A stretch of DNA of 64,000 nt from Planomonospora parontospora. GTDB lineage: Bacteria; Actinomycetota; Actinomycetes; Streptosporangiales; Streptosporangiaceae. The translations under genes were made by a program, and so were the position numbers. The stretch lies in contig BMQD01000021.1 of the NCBI GenBank assembly GCA_014647935.1, forward strand, positions 1 through 64,000, in the 5' to 3' direction. Below are positions 1 through 9,243 of this stretch, one piece after another; positions within the stretch are counted from its first letter, which is position 1, and each line of letters opens with the position of its first letter. The notes below the pieces were generated by a model that saw only the letters and a list, made by a program, of their open reading frames with translations, did no database searches and was not told where the DNA came from.

Positions 1-88
1 CTGGGTCCCCGACCACGCGGGCAACCGCTACTTCAGCGAGCTCCGTCTGCAGATCACCGACCCCGACACCCCAGGCGGTGTGCGATGA
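1..88 (+). CDS. 3' end of an unidentified cluster gene (partial)
   Basis: Only the last 28 codons are inside the window, read from base 2 and ending in TGA. The residues visible are WVPDHAGNRYFSELRLQI, then TDPDTPGGVR. The stop overlaps the ATG of the next gene (ATGA), so this gene is very probably the upstream member of the same biosynthetic operon and translationally coupled to the NRPS. The fragment is too short to assign to a family, so no function is given. Confidence 0.7.
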   Translation, partial: WVPDHAGNRYFSELRLQITDPDTPGGVR

Positions 89-3000
89 ACGACCACCTGC
101 CCCCTCCCGAGGCGACCGTCGCCGACCTCATCACGGCGCGGGCCCGCGCCGTGCCGGACGCGGTTGCGGTCGCCCAGTGGGACGAGAAGATCACATACCG
201 CGAGCTGGTCGGCCGCGCCGCGGCGCTCGCCGCCCGGCTCGGCGCGCTCGGCGTCGGGCCGGAGAGCCGGGTCGGGCTCTGCGTGGAGCGGCGGCCCGCC
301 GCGGCGGTCGCGATCCTCGGCGTGCTGCTGTCCGGCGGCTGCTACGTGCCGCTGGATCCGGCCGGTCCGCGGCTGCGCCTGAGGGACACGGCCGCCGACG
401 CCGGTCTGGAGATCGTGGTGGCGGACCGGGCGGGAGCGGAGGCGGCCGGCGAGGCGGGCCTGCGGTGCGTCGCCGTACCCGGCCCGGCCGAAGCGGTCGA
501 CCTGTCCGCGGTGCCCGCCTGCCCGGCCGCGCCGGACAACCTCGCCTACGTGCTGTACACCTCCGGCTCCACCGGCTGGCCCAAGGGCGTGCTCGTCACC
601 CACCGCAACCTGGCCGACTTCGTCGTCTCGTGCGCCGCGAGCACCGGAGCCGACCGGACCACCCGCGCGCTGGGGATCGCGTCCTTCGGGTTCGACGCCT
701 CCGTCATCGACCTGTTCGTGCCGCTGAGCGTGGGCGGCGCGGTGCAGCTGGCCGGTGCCGCCGACCGCGCCGACCCGGCCAGGCTGCAGCGCTTCATCGC
801 CGGGCACCGGGTCACCTGGGGGTTCGTCACCCCGGCCGTGCTGTCCCTGCTCGACCCCGCCGCACTGCCCGACTGGCGCCTGGTGATGTGCGGCGGCGAC
901 GCGGTGCCGCCCGCGCTGGTCGACCGGTGGGCGACGCCGGGCCGCCGGTTCATCGACTCCTACGGGCCCACCGAGACCACGGTGCTGGCCGTCACCGGCG
1001 ACCTGACCGCGCCGCAGGCCACGCCGGTGCCGATCGGCCACCCGACGCCCGGCCACCGCTGCCACGTCGTCGACGACCGGCTCCGCCCGGTCGGACCCGG
1101 CGCCGAGGGCGAGCTGCTGATCGGCGGCCCCGGCGTGGCCCGCGGCTACCTGGGCAGGCCCGCGCTGACCGCCGAGGCGTTCGTGCCCGACCCGTTCTCC
1201 GGCGAGGCGGGCGCGCGGCTCTACCGGACCGGCGACATCGTGCGGTACGCCGACGACGGGCGGCTCGTCTACCTGGGCCGCCGCGACGGACAGGTCAAGA
1301 TCCGCGGTCAGCGGATCGAGCTCGGCGAGGTCGAGTCCGTCCTGGAGGAGCATCCGGACGTGGCGCGGGCGGCCGTGGAGGCGGTCCCGAGACCTGGCGG
1401 CGACCTGGAACTGGTCGCGTTCCTCACGCCGGAGGCCGCCCCCGCCGATCCGGGGTACGCGGCCGCGCGGCTCACCGCGGCGATGCTGCCGGGACGCGTG
1501 CTGCGCCTGCCCGAGCTGCCGCTCAACCCCTCCGGCAAGGTGGACAGGGCCAGGCTGCGGGAGCTGGCCGCGCAAGGACGCCCGGCCGGCGACCTGGCGG
1601 AGGGGGAGACGCCCACCGAACGGGCGCTCGCGGCGGTGTGGCGGCGCCTCGGCGTCGGTGCCGACTTCTTCGCGAGCGGAGGCGACTCGATCACCGCGAT
1701 GCGGCTGGTCGCCGCCGCCCGCGACGAACTGGGCCTGGACGTGTCGGTGGAGGACGTGTTCGCCGGCCGTACCCTGCGGGAGATCGCCGCACGGTTCGAC
1801 AAGGCCGCTCGGCGGACGGGGCCGGAGCTCACCTCCGGCAACCCGCCGACCCTGGCTCCGCCGCAGCGCCGCCTGTGGTTCCTGGACCAGCTGGCGCCCG
1901 AGGCCGCGCCGTACAACATCGCCCTCGCCGAACGGCTGCGCGGGCCCCTGGACGTGCCGGCGCTGCGGGCGGCGCTGCGGGCCGTCGCCGAGCGCCACGA
2001 GGTGCTGCGCTGGCGGATCCGGCAGGAGTCCGGTGTGCCGTACGCCGTCTGCGAGCCGCCGTCCGACGTGGACCTGACCGTGGTGGACCTGACCGGACAC
2101 GGCGCGGCGCAGCTGCGCGCCCGGCTGGCGGCCGGTGCGGCCGAGCCGTTCGACCTGGCGGACGGCCCGCCCTGGAGGGCGCGGCTGTACGCGCTGGGCC
2201 CCGGCGAGCACGTGCTGGCGCTGACCCTGCACCACGCGGTGTTCGACGGCTGGTCCCGGGACACGCTCTACACCGACCTGTCCGCCGCCTACGCGAGCGC
2301 CGCCACCGGCCGGCCGGTGGACCTGGCGCCGCTGCGGGCGTCGTACGCCGACTACGCGGTCTGGCGGGCCGGGCGGGACCGCCGCGACGGCGACGCGGAC
2401 CTGGCCTGGTGGACCGGGCACCTGGCCGGCGCGCCCACCGTGCTGGACCTGCCCCGCGACCGGCCCCGCCCGGCCGTGCAGACCTACCGCGGCGCCGAGG
2501 CCCGCGTGCTCCTGCCGCCGGCCGCCGGCGCCGCGGTCCGCGCGCTCGCCGCCGACCTCGGGGTGACTCCGGCGGGGGTGCTGCTGGCCGGCCTCGGCCA
2601 GCTGCTCCGCAGGCTCACCGGCAGGGCCGACCACGTGATCGGCGCGGTCGTCGCCGACCGGAGGGTGGCCGCCTTCGGCGACCTGGTCGGGTTCTTCGTC
2701 GACATGGTCCCGCTCCGGCTCCGGCCGGACCGGCGCGACGACTTCGCCACCCAGGTACGGCGGTGCGCCCGCGAGCTGCTGGACGCCGCCGCGCACCCGG
2801 CCGCGCCGCTGGAGCGCGTGGTCGAGGAGCTCGGCATCCCCAGGGACCCCTCCCGCGCCCCGCTGGTGCAGGTCGTGTTCAACGTGCTGAACCTCGCCGA
2901 GCCCCGGCTGGACCTGCCCGGGCTGAGCAGCGAGACGATCGAGGTGGACAAGCCGGGGTCGCCGTTCGACCTGACCGTGTACGTGGCGGAGCGGGACGGC

Positions 3001-3585
3001 GGGTTCTCCGTGGAGGTCGTCTACAACCCCGACCTGTTCGACGCCGCCAGGGTCGGCGCGATGCTCGCCGACTACGTGGACACGGTCGGCGCGCTGGCCG
3101 CCGACCCGGCCGTCCCGGTGGGCGAGGTCGCCCTGCCCGCACGGGTCACGCCGGACGGCGCGCCCGGCGCCATGCGGGTCGCCGATCCGGTCGCGGCGCC
3201 GCCCGGGAGCCGGGGGATCGGGTCGGCCGCCACCGAGAGGCTGATCACCGAGATCTGGTGCGAGGTCCTGGAACGGGACGGCGTCGGCCCCGGCGACAAC
3301 TTCTTCGACATCGGCGGCCACTCGCTGGCCCTCGCCGCCGTGCACGCCCGGCTGCGCGCCCGGCTCGGCGGCGAGCTGCGGATGGTGGACCTGTTCCGCC
3401 ATCCGAACGTCCGCTCCCTCGCCGCCCACCTCGACGCCCGGGCGGGCGGTTCCGCGGGCGACCCCCCGGACGGCGACTCCGAACTCGCCCGCGCGATCTC
3501 GCGAGCCGAGGCGCGGCGCAACCGCACCCGACGCGCACGACGCGTCCACAGCACCACCGGACAGGAGAACGACCATGATCAGTGA
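85..3585 (+). CDS. Non-ribosomal peptide synthetase, A-PCP-C-PCP
   Basis: Cytoplasmic NRPS of 1166 residues. The adenylation domain (about 15-490) has YTSGSTGWPKG, YGPTETT, RTGDI and PLNPSGK cores. The first carrier domain has GGDSI with the phosphopantetheine Ser at 535. The condensation domain (about 590-1030) has an intact HHAVFDG motif at 716. The second carrier domain has GGHSL with Ser1080, followed by a basic, charged tail that may be a docking segment. My reading of the ten specificity residues is D-A-I-F-M-G-S-V-L-K, which I cannot match to a substrate; the pocket is mostly hydrophobic with the usual Asp for the amino group. There is no adenylation domain between C and the second PCP, so that carrier must be loaded in trans, by the upstream A domain, or act only as a relay. 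The ATG overlaps the previous stop, and the 3' end overlaps the PKS gene by 11 bases. Confidence 0.95.
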   Translation: MNDHLPPPEATVADLITARARAVPDAVAVAQWDEKITYRELVGRAAALAARLGALGVGPESRVGLCVERRPAAAVAILGVLLSGGCYVPLDPAGPRLRLRDTAADAGLEIVVADRAGAEAAGEAGLRCVAVPGPAEAVDLSAVPACPAAPDNLAYVLYTSGSTGWPKGVLVTHRNLADFVVSCAASTGADRTTRALGIASFGFDASVIDLFVPLSVGGAVQLAGAADRADPARLQRFIAGHRVTWGFVTPAVLSLLDPAALPDWRLVMCGGDAVPPALVDRWATPGRRFIDSYGPTETTVLAVTGDLTAPQATPVPIGHPTPGHRCHVVDDRLRPVGPGAEGELLIGGPGVARGYLGRPALTAEAFVPDPFSGEAGARLYRTGDIVRYADDGRLVYLGRRDGQVKIRGQRIELGEVESVLEEHPDVARAAVEAVPRPGGDLELVAFLTPEAAPADPGYAAARLTAAMLPGRVLRLPELPLNPSGKVDRARLRELAAQGRPAGDLAEGETPTERALAAVWRRLGVGADFFASGGDSITAMRLVAAARDELGLDVSVEDVFAGRTLREIAARFDKAARRTGPELTSGNPPTLAPPQRRLWFLDQLAPEAAPYNIALAERLRGPLDVPALRAALRAVAERHEVLRWRIRQESGVPYAVCEPPSDVDLTVVDLTGHGAAQLRARLAAGAAEPFDLADGPPWRARLYALGPGEHVLALTLHHAVFDGWSRDTLYTDLSAAYASAATGRPVDLAPLRASYADYAVWRAGRDRRDGDADLAWWTGHLAGAPTVLDLPRDRPRPAVQTYRGAEARVLLPPAAGAAVRALAADLGVTPAGVLLAGLGQLLRRLTGRADHVIGAVVADRRVAAFGDLVGFFVDMVPLRLRPDRRDDFATQVRRCARELLDAAAHPAAPLERVVEELGIPRDPSRAPLVQVVFNVLNLAEPRLDLPGLSSETIEVDKPGSPFDLTVYVAERDGGFSVEVVYNPDLFDAARVGAMLADYVDTVGALAADPAVPVGEVALPARVTPDGAPGAMRVADPVAAPPGSRGIGSAATERLITEIWCEVLERDGVGPGDNFFDIGGHSLALAAVHARLRARLGGELRMVDLFRHPNVRSLAAHLDARAGGSAGDPPDGDSELARAISRAEARRNRTRRARRVHSTTGQENDHDQ

Positions 3586-6500
3586 CGTCAACGACGAAGG
3601 CGTCGAACCCATCGCGATCGTGGGGATGGCCGCCCGGGTGCCGGGCGCGGCCGACATCGGCGAGTTCTGGCGCAACCTGGTCGACGGCGTCGAATCGATC
3701 ACCGAATTCACCCGCGAGGAGCAGATCGCCCGCGGGGTCCCCGAGGAGGACGTGGACGACCCGAGCTGGGTGTCGAAGGCGCCCTACGTGGAGGGGTACG
3801 ACCAGTTCGACGCCGGGCTGTTCGGCCTGACCGCGCGGGAGGCGGAGATCCTCAACCCGCAGCACCGGCTGTTCCTGGAGTCGTGCTACGCCGCGCTGAA
3901 CGACTCCGGGACCGACCCGGCGCGCTACGACGGCGCCATCGGCGTCTACGCGGGCACCGGAGGCAACCAGTACCTCTGGGAGAACCTCGCCCGCAACAGG
4001 CGGGTGTGGGACACCCGCCACGGCATCGGGCTCGCCACCGCCAACTCGCCGAACTACGTGGCCACCACCGTGTCGTACCGGCTGAACCTGCGCGGGCCCA
4101 GCCTGACCCTGCACACCGCCTGCTCCACCTCGCTGGTCGCGCTCCACCTCGCCTGCGAGGCGCTGCGCAACGGCGAGTGCGACATGGCCCTGGCGGGCGG
4201 GGTGAACGTGGAGCACCCGCCGGCCACCGGATACATCGGGGTGGAGGGGTTCACCTCGCCCGACGGCCACTGCCGGCCGTTCGACGCCGACGCGAACGGC
4301 ACCGTCTGGGGCAGCGGCGTCGGCGTCGCCGTCCTCAAGCGGCTCGAGGACGCCCTCGCCGACGGCGACCACATCCGCGCGGTGGTACGCGGCAACGCGA
4401 TCAACAACGACGGCGCCGGCAAGGTCGGCTTCTCCGCCCCCAGCGTCGACGGGCAGGCCGCCGCGGTCGCGCAGGCGCTCGGGGTCGCCGCGATCGACCC
4501 GCGCACGATCGGCTACGTCGAGGCGCACGGCACCGGCACCGCGATGGGCGACCCGATCGAGGTCACCGCGCTGTCCACGGTCTACACGCGGCACACGCGG
4601 GACCGCGGCTGGTGCGGCATCGGCTCGGTGAAGTCCAACATCGGCCACCTCAGCCAGGCCGCGGGCATCATCAGCCTGATCAAGGCGGTGCTGGCCCTGG
4701 AGAACGGGCTGATCCCGCCGACGATCAACTACGAGCGCCCCAACCCGGCGATCGACTTCGACGACACCCCGTTCTACGTGGCGTCCACGCTCAGCAAGTG
4801 GGAGACGGACGGCGGCCCGCGGCGCGCCGCGGTGAGCTCCTTCGGCATCGGCGGGACCAACGCGCACGTGGTCCTGGAGGAGGCGCCCCGCGTCGAGGCC
4901 GGCACCCGCCCCCCGCGGCCCGCGCACCTGCTGCAGGTGTCCGCCAGGACCGCGACCGCGCTGGACAAGGCGGTGGAGCGGCTCGCCGAGCACCTGACGG
5001 CCCACGAGGACCTCGACCTCGCCGACGTGGCCCACACGCTGCGGGCGGGCCGGACGGAGTACCCGCACCGGGCCGCGGTGGCGGCCACCGACCGGGCCGA
5101 CGCCGTCGCCGCGCTGCGGGACCGCAGACGCCGGCGCAGGGGAGAGGCCGGCGCCTCCTCCCCGGCGGTGGCCTTCCTGTTCTCCGGGCAGGGCGCGCAG
5201 TACGCCGGCATGGGCGCGGAGCCGTACCGGACGGAACCGGTGTTCGCCGCCGCCGTCGACGAGTGCGCGGGCCTGCTCACCGAGCACCTCGGCCTCGACC
5301 TGCGCGAGCTTATGTTCGGCGGCGCGCCCGACGCCGAGGAGACGCTCCGGCGGACGTGCTACACCCAGCCGGCGCTGTTCACGGTGGAGTACGCGCTGGC
5401 CCGGCTGTGGCAGAGCTGGGGAGTACGGCCGGCCGAGATGATCGGCCACTCCATCGGCGAGTACGTCGCCGCGACCGTCGCCGGGGTCTTCACCCTGGCC
5501 GACGCGGTGCGGCTGGTCGCCGCCCGCGGCGCGCTGATGCAGTCCATGCCGCCGGGCGCGATGCTCGCCGTCCAGCGGGACGAGTCGGAGCTGGCCGGCC
5601 GGCTGCCGGACGGGGTGTCGGTGGCGACCGTCAACGGTCCCGGCACCTGCGTGGTGGCCGGTCCCGCGGACGCGATCGAGGCGTTCGCCGAGACGCTGAA
5701 GGCCGAGAAGGTGGGCTGCAAGGCCCTGCGCACGTCGCACGCGTTCCACTCGCCGATGATGGAGCCGATCCTCGCGGAGTTCACCGCGCTGGTCGCCTCG
5801 GTGCCGCGGCACGCCCCGCGCCTGCCGTTCTGGTCCAACGTCACCGGGCGGCCCATCACCGCCGAGCAGGCGACGGACCCGGCGTACTGGGCGGACCACC
5901 TGCGGCAGCCGGTCAGGTTCGGCGCCTGCGTCGCCGGGCTGTACGCCGCGTACGGCGACACGCCGCCGCTGCTGGTGGAGTGCGGGCCCGGACGGCAGCT
6001 GGCCGGCCTGGCCAGGATGCAGCTGCCCAAGGGCGCGCCCGCGCCGCTGCCCAGCCTGCCCGGGCCCGGCGAGCGGACCGGGGACGCCGCCACCCTCTAC
6101 GACGCGGCGGGCACGCTGTGGGCCGCCGGAGTGCCGCTGACCGGGGGCTTCGGCGCGGCGGGCCGCCGGGTGCCGCTGCCGGCCTACCCGTTCGAGCGCC
6201 GGAGCTACTGGATCGACGCCGACCCGGCCGACCAGGCCGCCGGTCCGGTCCGGCACCGTGAACCGGCCGGCCCGCTGCCGCTGGCCGACTGGTTCGCGGT
6301 GCCCACCTGGCGCCAGGCCGCCCCGGACCCCCGGCGGACCGACCTCGGCGACTGCCTGGTGCTGGCCGACGGGCCCCGCGGGGACGAGCTCGTCGCGGAG
6401 CTGCGCGCCCGGGGCGCCACCGTGCGGACGGCCGGAGCCGGCGACCACGAGGCGCTGCTCGCCGGCGGCGTCCCCGCCAGGATCGTGCACGCCCTGGCGC

Positions 6501-9043
6501 TGGACGGCCCGCCCGCGGACGGCGGGATCGCCGCCACCTGGGAGGCGCAGGAGCGGGGCTTCTTCAGCGTGCTGAGCCTGGTCCAGGCCCTGGCCGGCGC
6601 CGGGGCGGCCGAAGGGGTCCACCTCGACGTGGTGTCGTCGGGCACCTCGGACGCCCAGGGCGACCTGACCCGCCCCGAACACGCCACCCTCGCCGGCATC
6701 GTCAGGGTGGTCCCGCTGGAACTGCCCGGCCTGACCGTCCGCCACATCGACGCCGACCCGCAGGCAGGCGCCGCGCGGACGGCCGACCTCGTCGCCGAGC
6801 TGCTGCGGCCCGCCGACGAGCCGGAGGTGACGCTGCGCGCCGGCCGCCGCTGGGTCACCGACCACACCCAGGTGTCCCTGGACGCGGAGACCGCGAGCGG
6901 CACGGTGGTCCGCGAGGAGGGCCGGTACCTGATCACCGGCGGCACCGGCGGCATCGGCATCACCCTCGCCGAGGACTTCGCGCACCGCGCCCGCGCCCGG
7001 CTGGCGCTGCTCAGCCGCGGCGGCCTGCCGCCGCGTGAGGAGTGGGACGCCCACCTGGCGGTGCACGGCGGCACCGACAGGACGGGCCGGGCCATCCTCG
7101 CGATCCGGCGGATGGAGCAGGCCGGGGCCCGGGTGCTCGTGCTGACCGCGGACGTCACCGACCCGGCGGAGCTGGCCGCGGTGCGCGAGCGGATCGACGC
7201 CGAGTTCGGCGGGCTGGACGGCATCGTGCACGCCGCAGGCCTGCCCGGCGGCGGCATGGCCGAGGTGAAGGACCGCGCCGCGGCCACCGCCGTGCTGGCA
7301 CCCAAGATCGCGGGAACCCTCGCCCTGGCGCAGGCCTTCGGCGACCTTCCGCTCGACTGGGTGGCGCTCTGCTCCTCGGTGACCTCGGTGGTCGGCGGCC
7401 TCGGGCAGGTCGACTACTGCGCGGCCAACGGCTTCCTCGACGCCTACGCCCGCGGCGCCCACGGCTGGCGCGCGCCCGTCGTCTCGCAGAACTGGGGCGG
7501 CTGGACCGAGGTCGGCATGGCCGTCGAGGTGTCCGCGCCCGACGGGTTCCGCGCCGCCCGCGGCGGGGTCGCCGAACCGCTGGACCACCCGGTCCTGTCC
7601 ACCCGGGTGACCGGCCCGGACGGGGAGACCGGGTGCCACGGCCTGGTGTCCGCCGCCACGCACTGGCTGCTCGACGAGCACCGCATCGGCGAGGTCCCGG
7701 TGGTGCCCGGCACCGGCCACCTGGAGTCGGTCCGGGCCGCCGTGGCCGCGTGCCTGCCCGCCCCGGACGCCGACCACGTCGTGGAACTGCGGGACGTGGC
7801 GTTCCTGGAGCCGTTCTCCGTCCCGGACGGGAGCACCGCGCAGTACCGGGTGGAGCTGACCGCCTCACCGGACGGCGGCGCCGACTTCCGGGTGGTGAGC
7901 CGTACGGCGGGCCGCTCCGCCGCGCACGTGCGCGGCTCGGCCGCCTGGGTGCGCCCCGCCCCGGCCGAGGAGGCGGACGCCCGGCCGATCGCGGCCCGCT
8001 GCCGGCCGGGCTCCGCGCGCGGGACCGGACCCGGGGCCGGAGCCGGGACCGGACGCACCAGCATGCTCAGCTTCGGCCCCCGCTGGGACGCGCTGGCCGA
8101 GCACCACGTGGGCCCGGACGAGGAACTCGCCCGGATCGTCGCGCCCGAGGCCGCCCTGGCCGATCTGGACCGCTGGGTGCTGCACCCGGCGCTGCTCGAC
8201 GTGGCGACCGCGTTCGGCGAGGGGCGCGGCGAGGGCAGCTACCTGCCGCTCTCCTACGGCAGGGTGCTGGTCCGCGGGGCGCTGCCCGCGCGGTTCTGGA
8301 GCCACCTGCGCTACGCCGACGGCGGTGACGACGTGGTCTCGGCGGACCTGACGCTGTTCGGCGAGGACGGCCGGGTGCTGGTGGAGATCGGCGACTTCAC
8401 GCTGCGCCGGGTGAACCGCGACGCGGTCACCGGCGACCTCGCCGCCCCCGCCCCCGCCCCCGCCCCCGCCCCCGCCCCCGCCCCCGGTGCCGCGACCGGT
8501 GCCGCGACCGGGGGGACCGCCGCGGCGGCGTCCCCGGACTCCCCGGCCGAGGGCGGGATCGCCCCCGTGGACGGCGCCGAGGCGTTCCGCCGGGTGCTGG
8601 CCGCGCGCCTCGGCCCGCAGGTCGTGATCAACCCGCTGCCGGTGGCCGAGCTCGCCGAACGGGCCAGGGCCAGGACCGCCGACGCCGTCGCGGGCGACGC
8701 CGGGGCGGAGGAGCGCCCCGGGACCGAGGCGGCCGGGGACGAGCGCGCCGCGCCCCGCAACGAGCTGGAGGCGACCATCGCACGGGTGTGGAGCGACGGC
8801 CTCGGCGTGCCGGGAGTCGGCGTCGACGACGACTTCTTCGAGCTCGGCGGCAACTCGCTGATCGCGGTGCAGCTCGTCTCCGCCCTGCGCAAGGCCGTCG
8901 GCGTGAAGCTGCCGATGCGCAGCCTGTTCGAGGCTCCGACCGTGGCCGAGCTCGCGGTCGTCGTCGAGCGGCTGCGGGCCGCCGGCGGCGACGCCGGGCA
9001 GTCACGCCCGGCCACCACCATCCCCAAGCTGGACCGCAGATGA
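3575..9043 (+). CDS. Type I polyketide synthase module, KS-AT-KR-DH-ACP
   Basis: One 1822-residue PKS module that should extend the peptide by one malonyl unit and process the beta-keto group. KS: HTACSTSLV with Cys183, then HGTGT and a SNIGH motif. AT: GHSIGEY with Ser626 and HAFHS, the usual malonyl-CoA signature. The KR has its N-terminal structural half (about 890-1110), the GGTGGIG nucleotide loop (about 1118) and Tyr1281 in DYCAANGF, so it looks active. A DH domain follows the KR: His1369 in DEHRIGEVPVVPG (the usual HxxxG reads HxxGE) and Asp1542 in HPALLD. A linker of Ala-Pro repeats leads to the ACP, GGNSL with Ser1761. DH after KR is not the normal order for a modular cis-AT PKS. The start is set by AGGAG seven bases before the ATG, inside the end of the NRPS gene. 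Confidence 0.95.
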   Translation: MISDVNDEGVEPIAIVGMAARVPGAADIGEFWRNLVDGVESITEFTREEQIARGVPEEDVDDPSWVSKAPYVEGYDQFDAGLFGLTAREAEILNPQHRLFLESCYAALNDSGTDPARYDGAIGVYAGTGGNQYLWENLARNRRVWDTRHGIGLATANSPNYVATTVSYRLNLRGPSLTLHTACSTSLVALHLACEALRNGECDMALAGGVNVEHPPATGYIGVEGFTSPDGHCRPFDADANGTVWGSGVGVAVLKRLEDALADGDHIRAVVRGNAINNDGAGKVGFSAPSVDGQAAAVAQALGVAAIDPRTIGYVEAHGTGTAMGDPIEVTALSTVYTRHTRDRGWCGIGSVKSNIGHLSQAAGIISLIKAVLALENGLIPPTINYERPNPAIDFDDTPFYVASTLSKWETDGGPRRAAVSSFGIGGTNAHVVLEEAPRVEAGTRPPRPAHLLQVSARTATALDKAVERLAEHLTAHEDLDLADVAHTLRAGRTEYPHRAAVAATDRADAVAALRDRRRRRRGEAGASSPAVAFLFSGQGAQYAGMGAEPYRTEPVFAAAVDECAGLLTEHLGLDLRELMFGGAPDAEETLRRTCYTQPALFTVEYALARLWQSWGVRPAEMIGHSIGEYVAATVAGVFTLADAVRLVAARGALMQSMPPGAMLAVQRDESELAGRLPDGVSVATVNGPGTCVVAGPADAIEAFAETLKAEKVGCKALRTSHAFHSPMMEPILAEFTALVASVPRHAPRLPFWSNVTGRPITAEQATDPAYWADHLRQPVRFGACVAGLYAAYGDTPPLLVECGPGRQLAGLARMQLPKGAPAPLPSLPGPGERTGDAATLYDAAGTLWAAGVPLTGGFGAAGRRVPLPAYPFERRSYWIDADPADQAAGPVRHREPAGPLPLADWFAVPTWRQAAPDPRRTDLGDCLVLADGPRGDELVAELRARGATVRTAGAGDHEALLAGGVPARIVHALALDGPPADGGIAATWEAQERGFFSVLSLVQALAGAGAAEGVHLDVVSSGTSDAQGDLTRPEHATLAGIVRVVPLELPGLTVRHIDADPQAGAARTADLVAELLRPADEPEVTLRAGRRWVTDHTQVSLDAETASGTVVREEGRYLITGGTGGIGITLAEDFAHRARARLALLSRGGLPPREEWDAHLAVHGGTDRTGRAILAIRRMEQAGARVLVLTADVTDPAELAAVRERIDAEFGGLDGIVHAAGLPGGGMAEVKDRAAATAVLAPKIAGTLALAQAFGDLPLDWVALCSSVTSVVGGLGQVDYCAANGFLDAYARGAHGWRAPVVSQNWGGWTEVGMAVEVSAPDGFRAARGGVAEPLDHPVLSTRVTGPDGETGCHGLVSAATHWLLDEHRIGEVPVVPGTGHLESVRAAVAACLPAPDADHVVELRDVAFLEPFSVPDGSTAQYRVELTASPDGGADFRVVSRTAGRSAAHVRGSAAWVRPAPAEEADARPIAARCRPGSARGTGPGAGAGTGRTSMLSFGPRWDALAEHHVGPDEELARIVAPEAALADLDRWVLHPALLDVATAFGEGRGEGSYLPLSYGRVLVRGALPARFWSHLRYADGGDDVVSADLTLFGEDGRVLVEIGDFTLRRVNRDAVTGDLAAPAPAPAPAPAPAPGAATGAATGGTAAAASPDSPAEGGIAPVDGAEAFRRVLAARLGPQVVINPLPVAELAERARARTADAVAGDAGAEERPGTEAAGDERAAPRNELEATIARVWSDGLGVPGVGVDDDFFELGGNSLIAVQLVSALRKAVGVKLPMRSLFEAPTVAELAVVVERLRAAGGDAGQSRPATTIPKLDRR
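8444..8487 (+). repeat. Hexanucleotide repeat coding an Ala-Pro linker
   Basis: About seven copies of GCCCCC encode alternating Ala-Pro between the DH and ACP of the PKS, followed at once by two copies of the 12-mer GGTGCCGCGACC. This is a typical stiff interdomain linker. The tract is prone to slippage by multiples of six, which keeps the frame. Confidence 0.8.
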
Positions 9044-9057
9044 ACGAGGCAGGAACC

Positions 9058-9243
9058 ATGACCGACCACCCCTACCTGGTCGTGCGCAACGACGAGGAGC
9101 AGTACTCGATCTGGGCCGAGGGGCGGGACCTCCCCGCCGGCTGGCACGACGCCGGTTTCCGCGGGACCCGGCAGGAGTGCCTGGACCACATCGAGACGGT
9201 GTGGACCGACATGCGCCCGCTCAGCCTGCGCCAGGGCGGGTGA
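9058..9243 (+). CDS. MbtH-like NRPS accessory protein
   Basis: A 61-residue protein of the MbtH family, which binds NRPS adenylation domains and is often needed for their solubility or activity. It carries the whole family pattern: NDEEQYSIW, LPAGW, a CLDHIETVW stretch and TDMRPLSLR, including the conserved tryptophans. It lies between the PKS and the Asn-type NRPS, so the Asn and Ser adenylation domains are the likely partners. The chosen ATG has AGGAA five bases upstream. An ATG 18 bases earlier, overlapping the PKS stop, would add MNEAGT and cannot be excluded. Confidence 0.95.
   Translation: MTDHPYLVVRNDEEQYSIWAEGRDLPAGWHDAGFRGTRQECLDHIETVWTDMRPLSLRQGG

Noticed and set aside
28-3711. Very long open frame on the minus strand (1227 residues)
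   Set aside because: It is the mirror frame of the GC-rich NRPS gene; its translation is Arg/Gly/Pro-rich without any domain, while the plus strand has all NRPS motifs.
3245-7777. Minus-strand open frame of 1510 residues opposite the PKS
   Set aside because: Same effect of high GC; low-complexity translation, no ribosome site, and the plus strand is a complete PKS.
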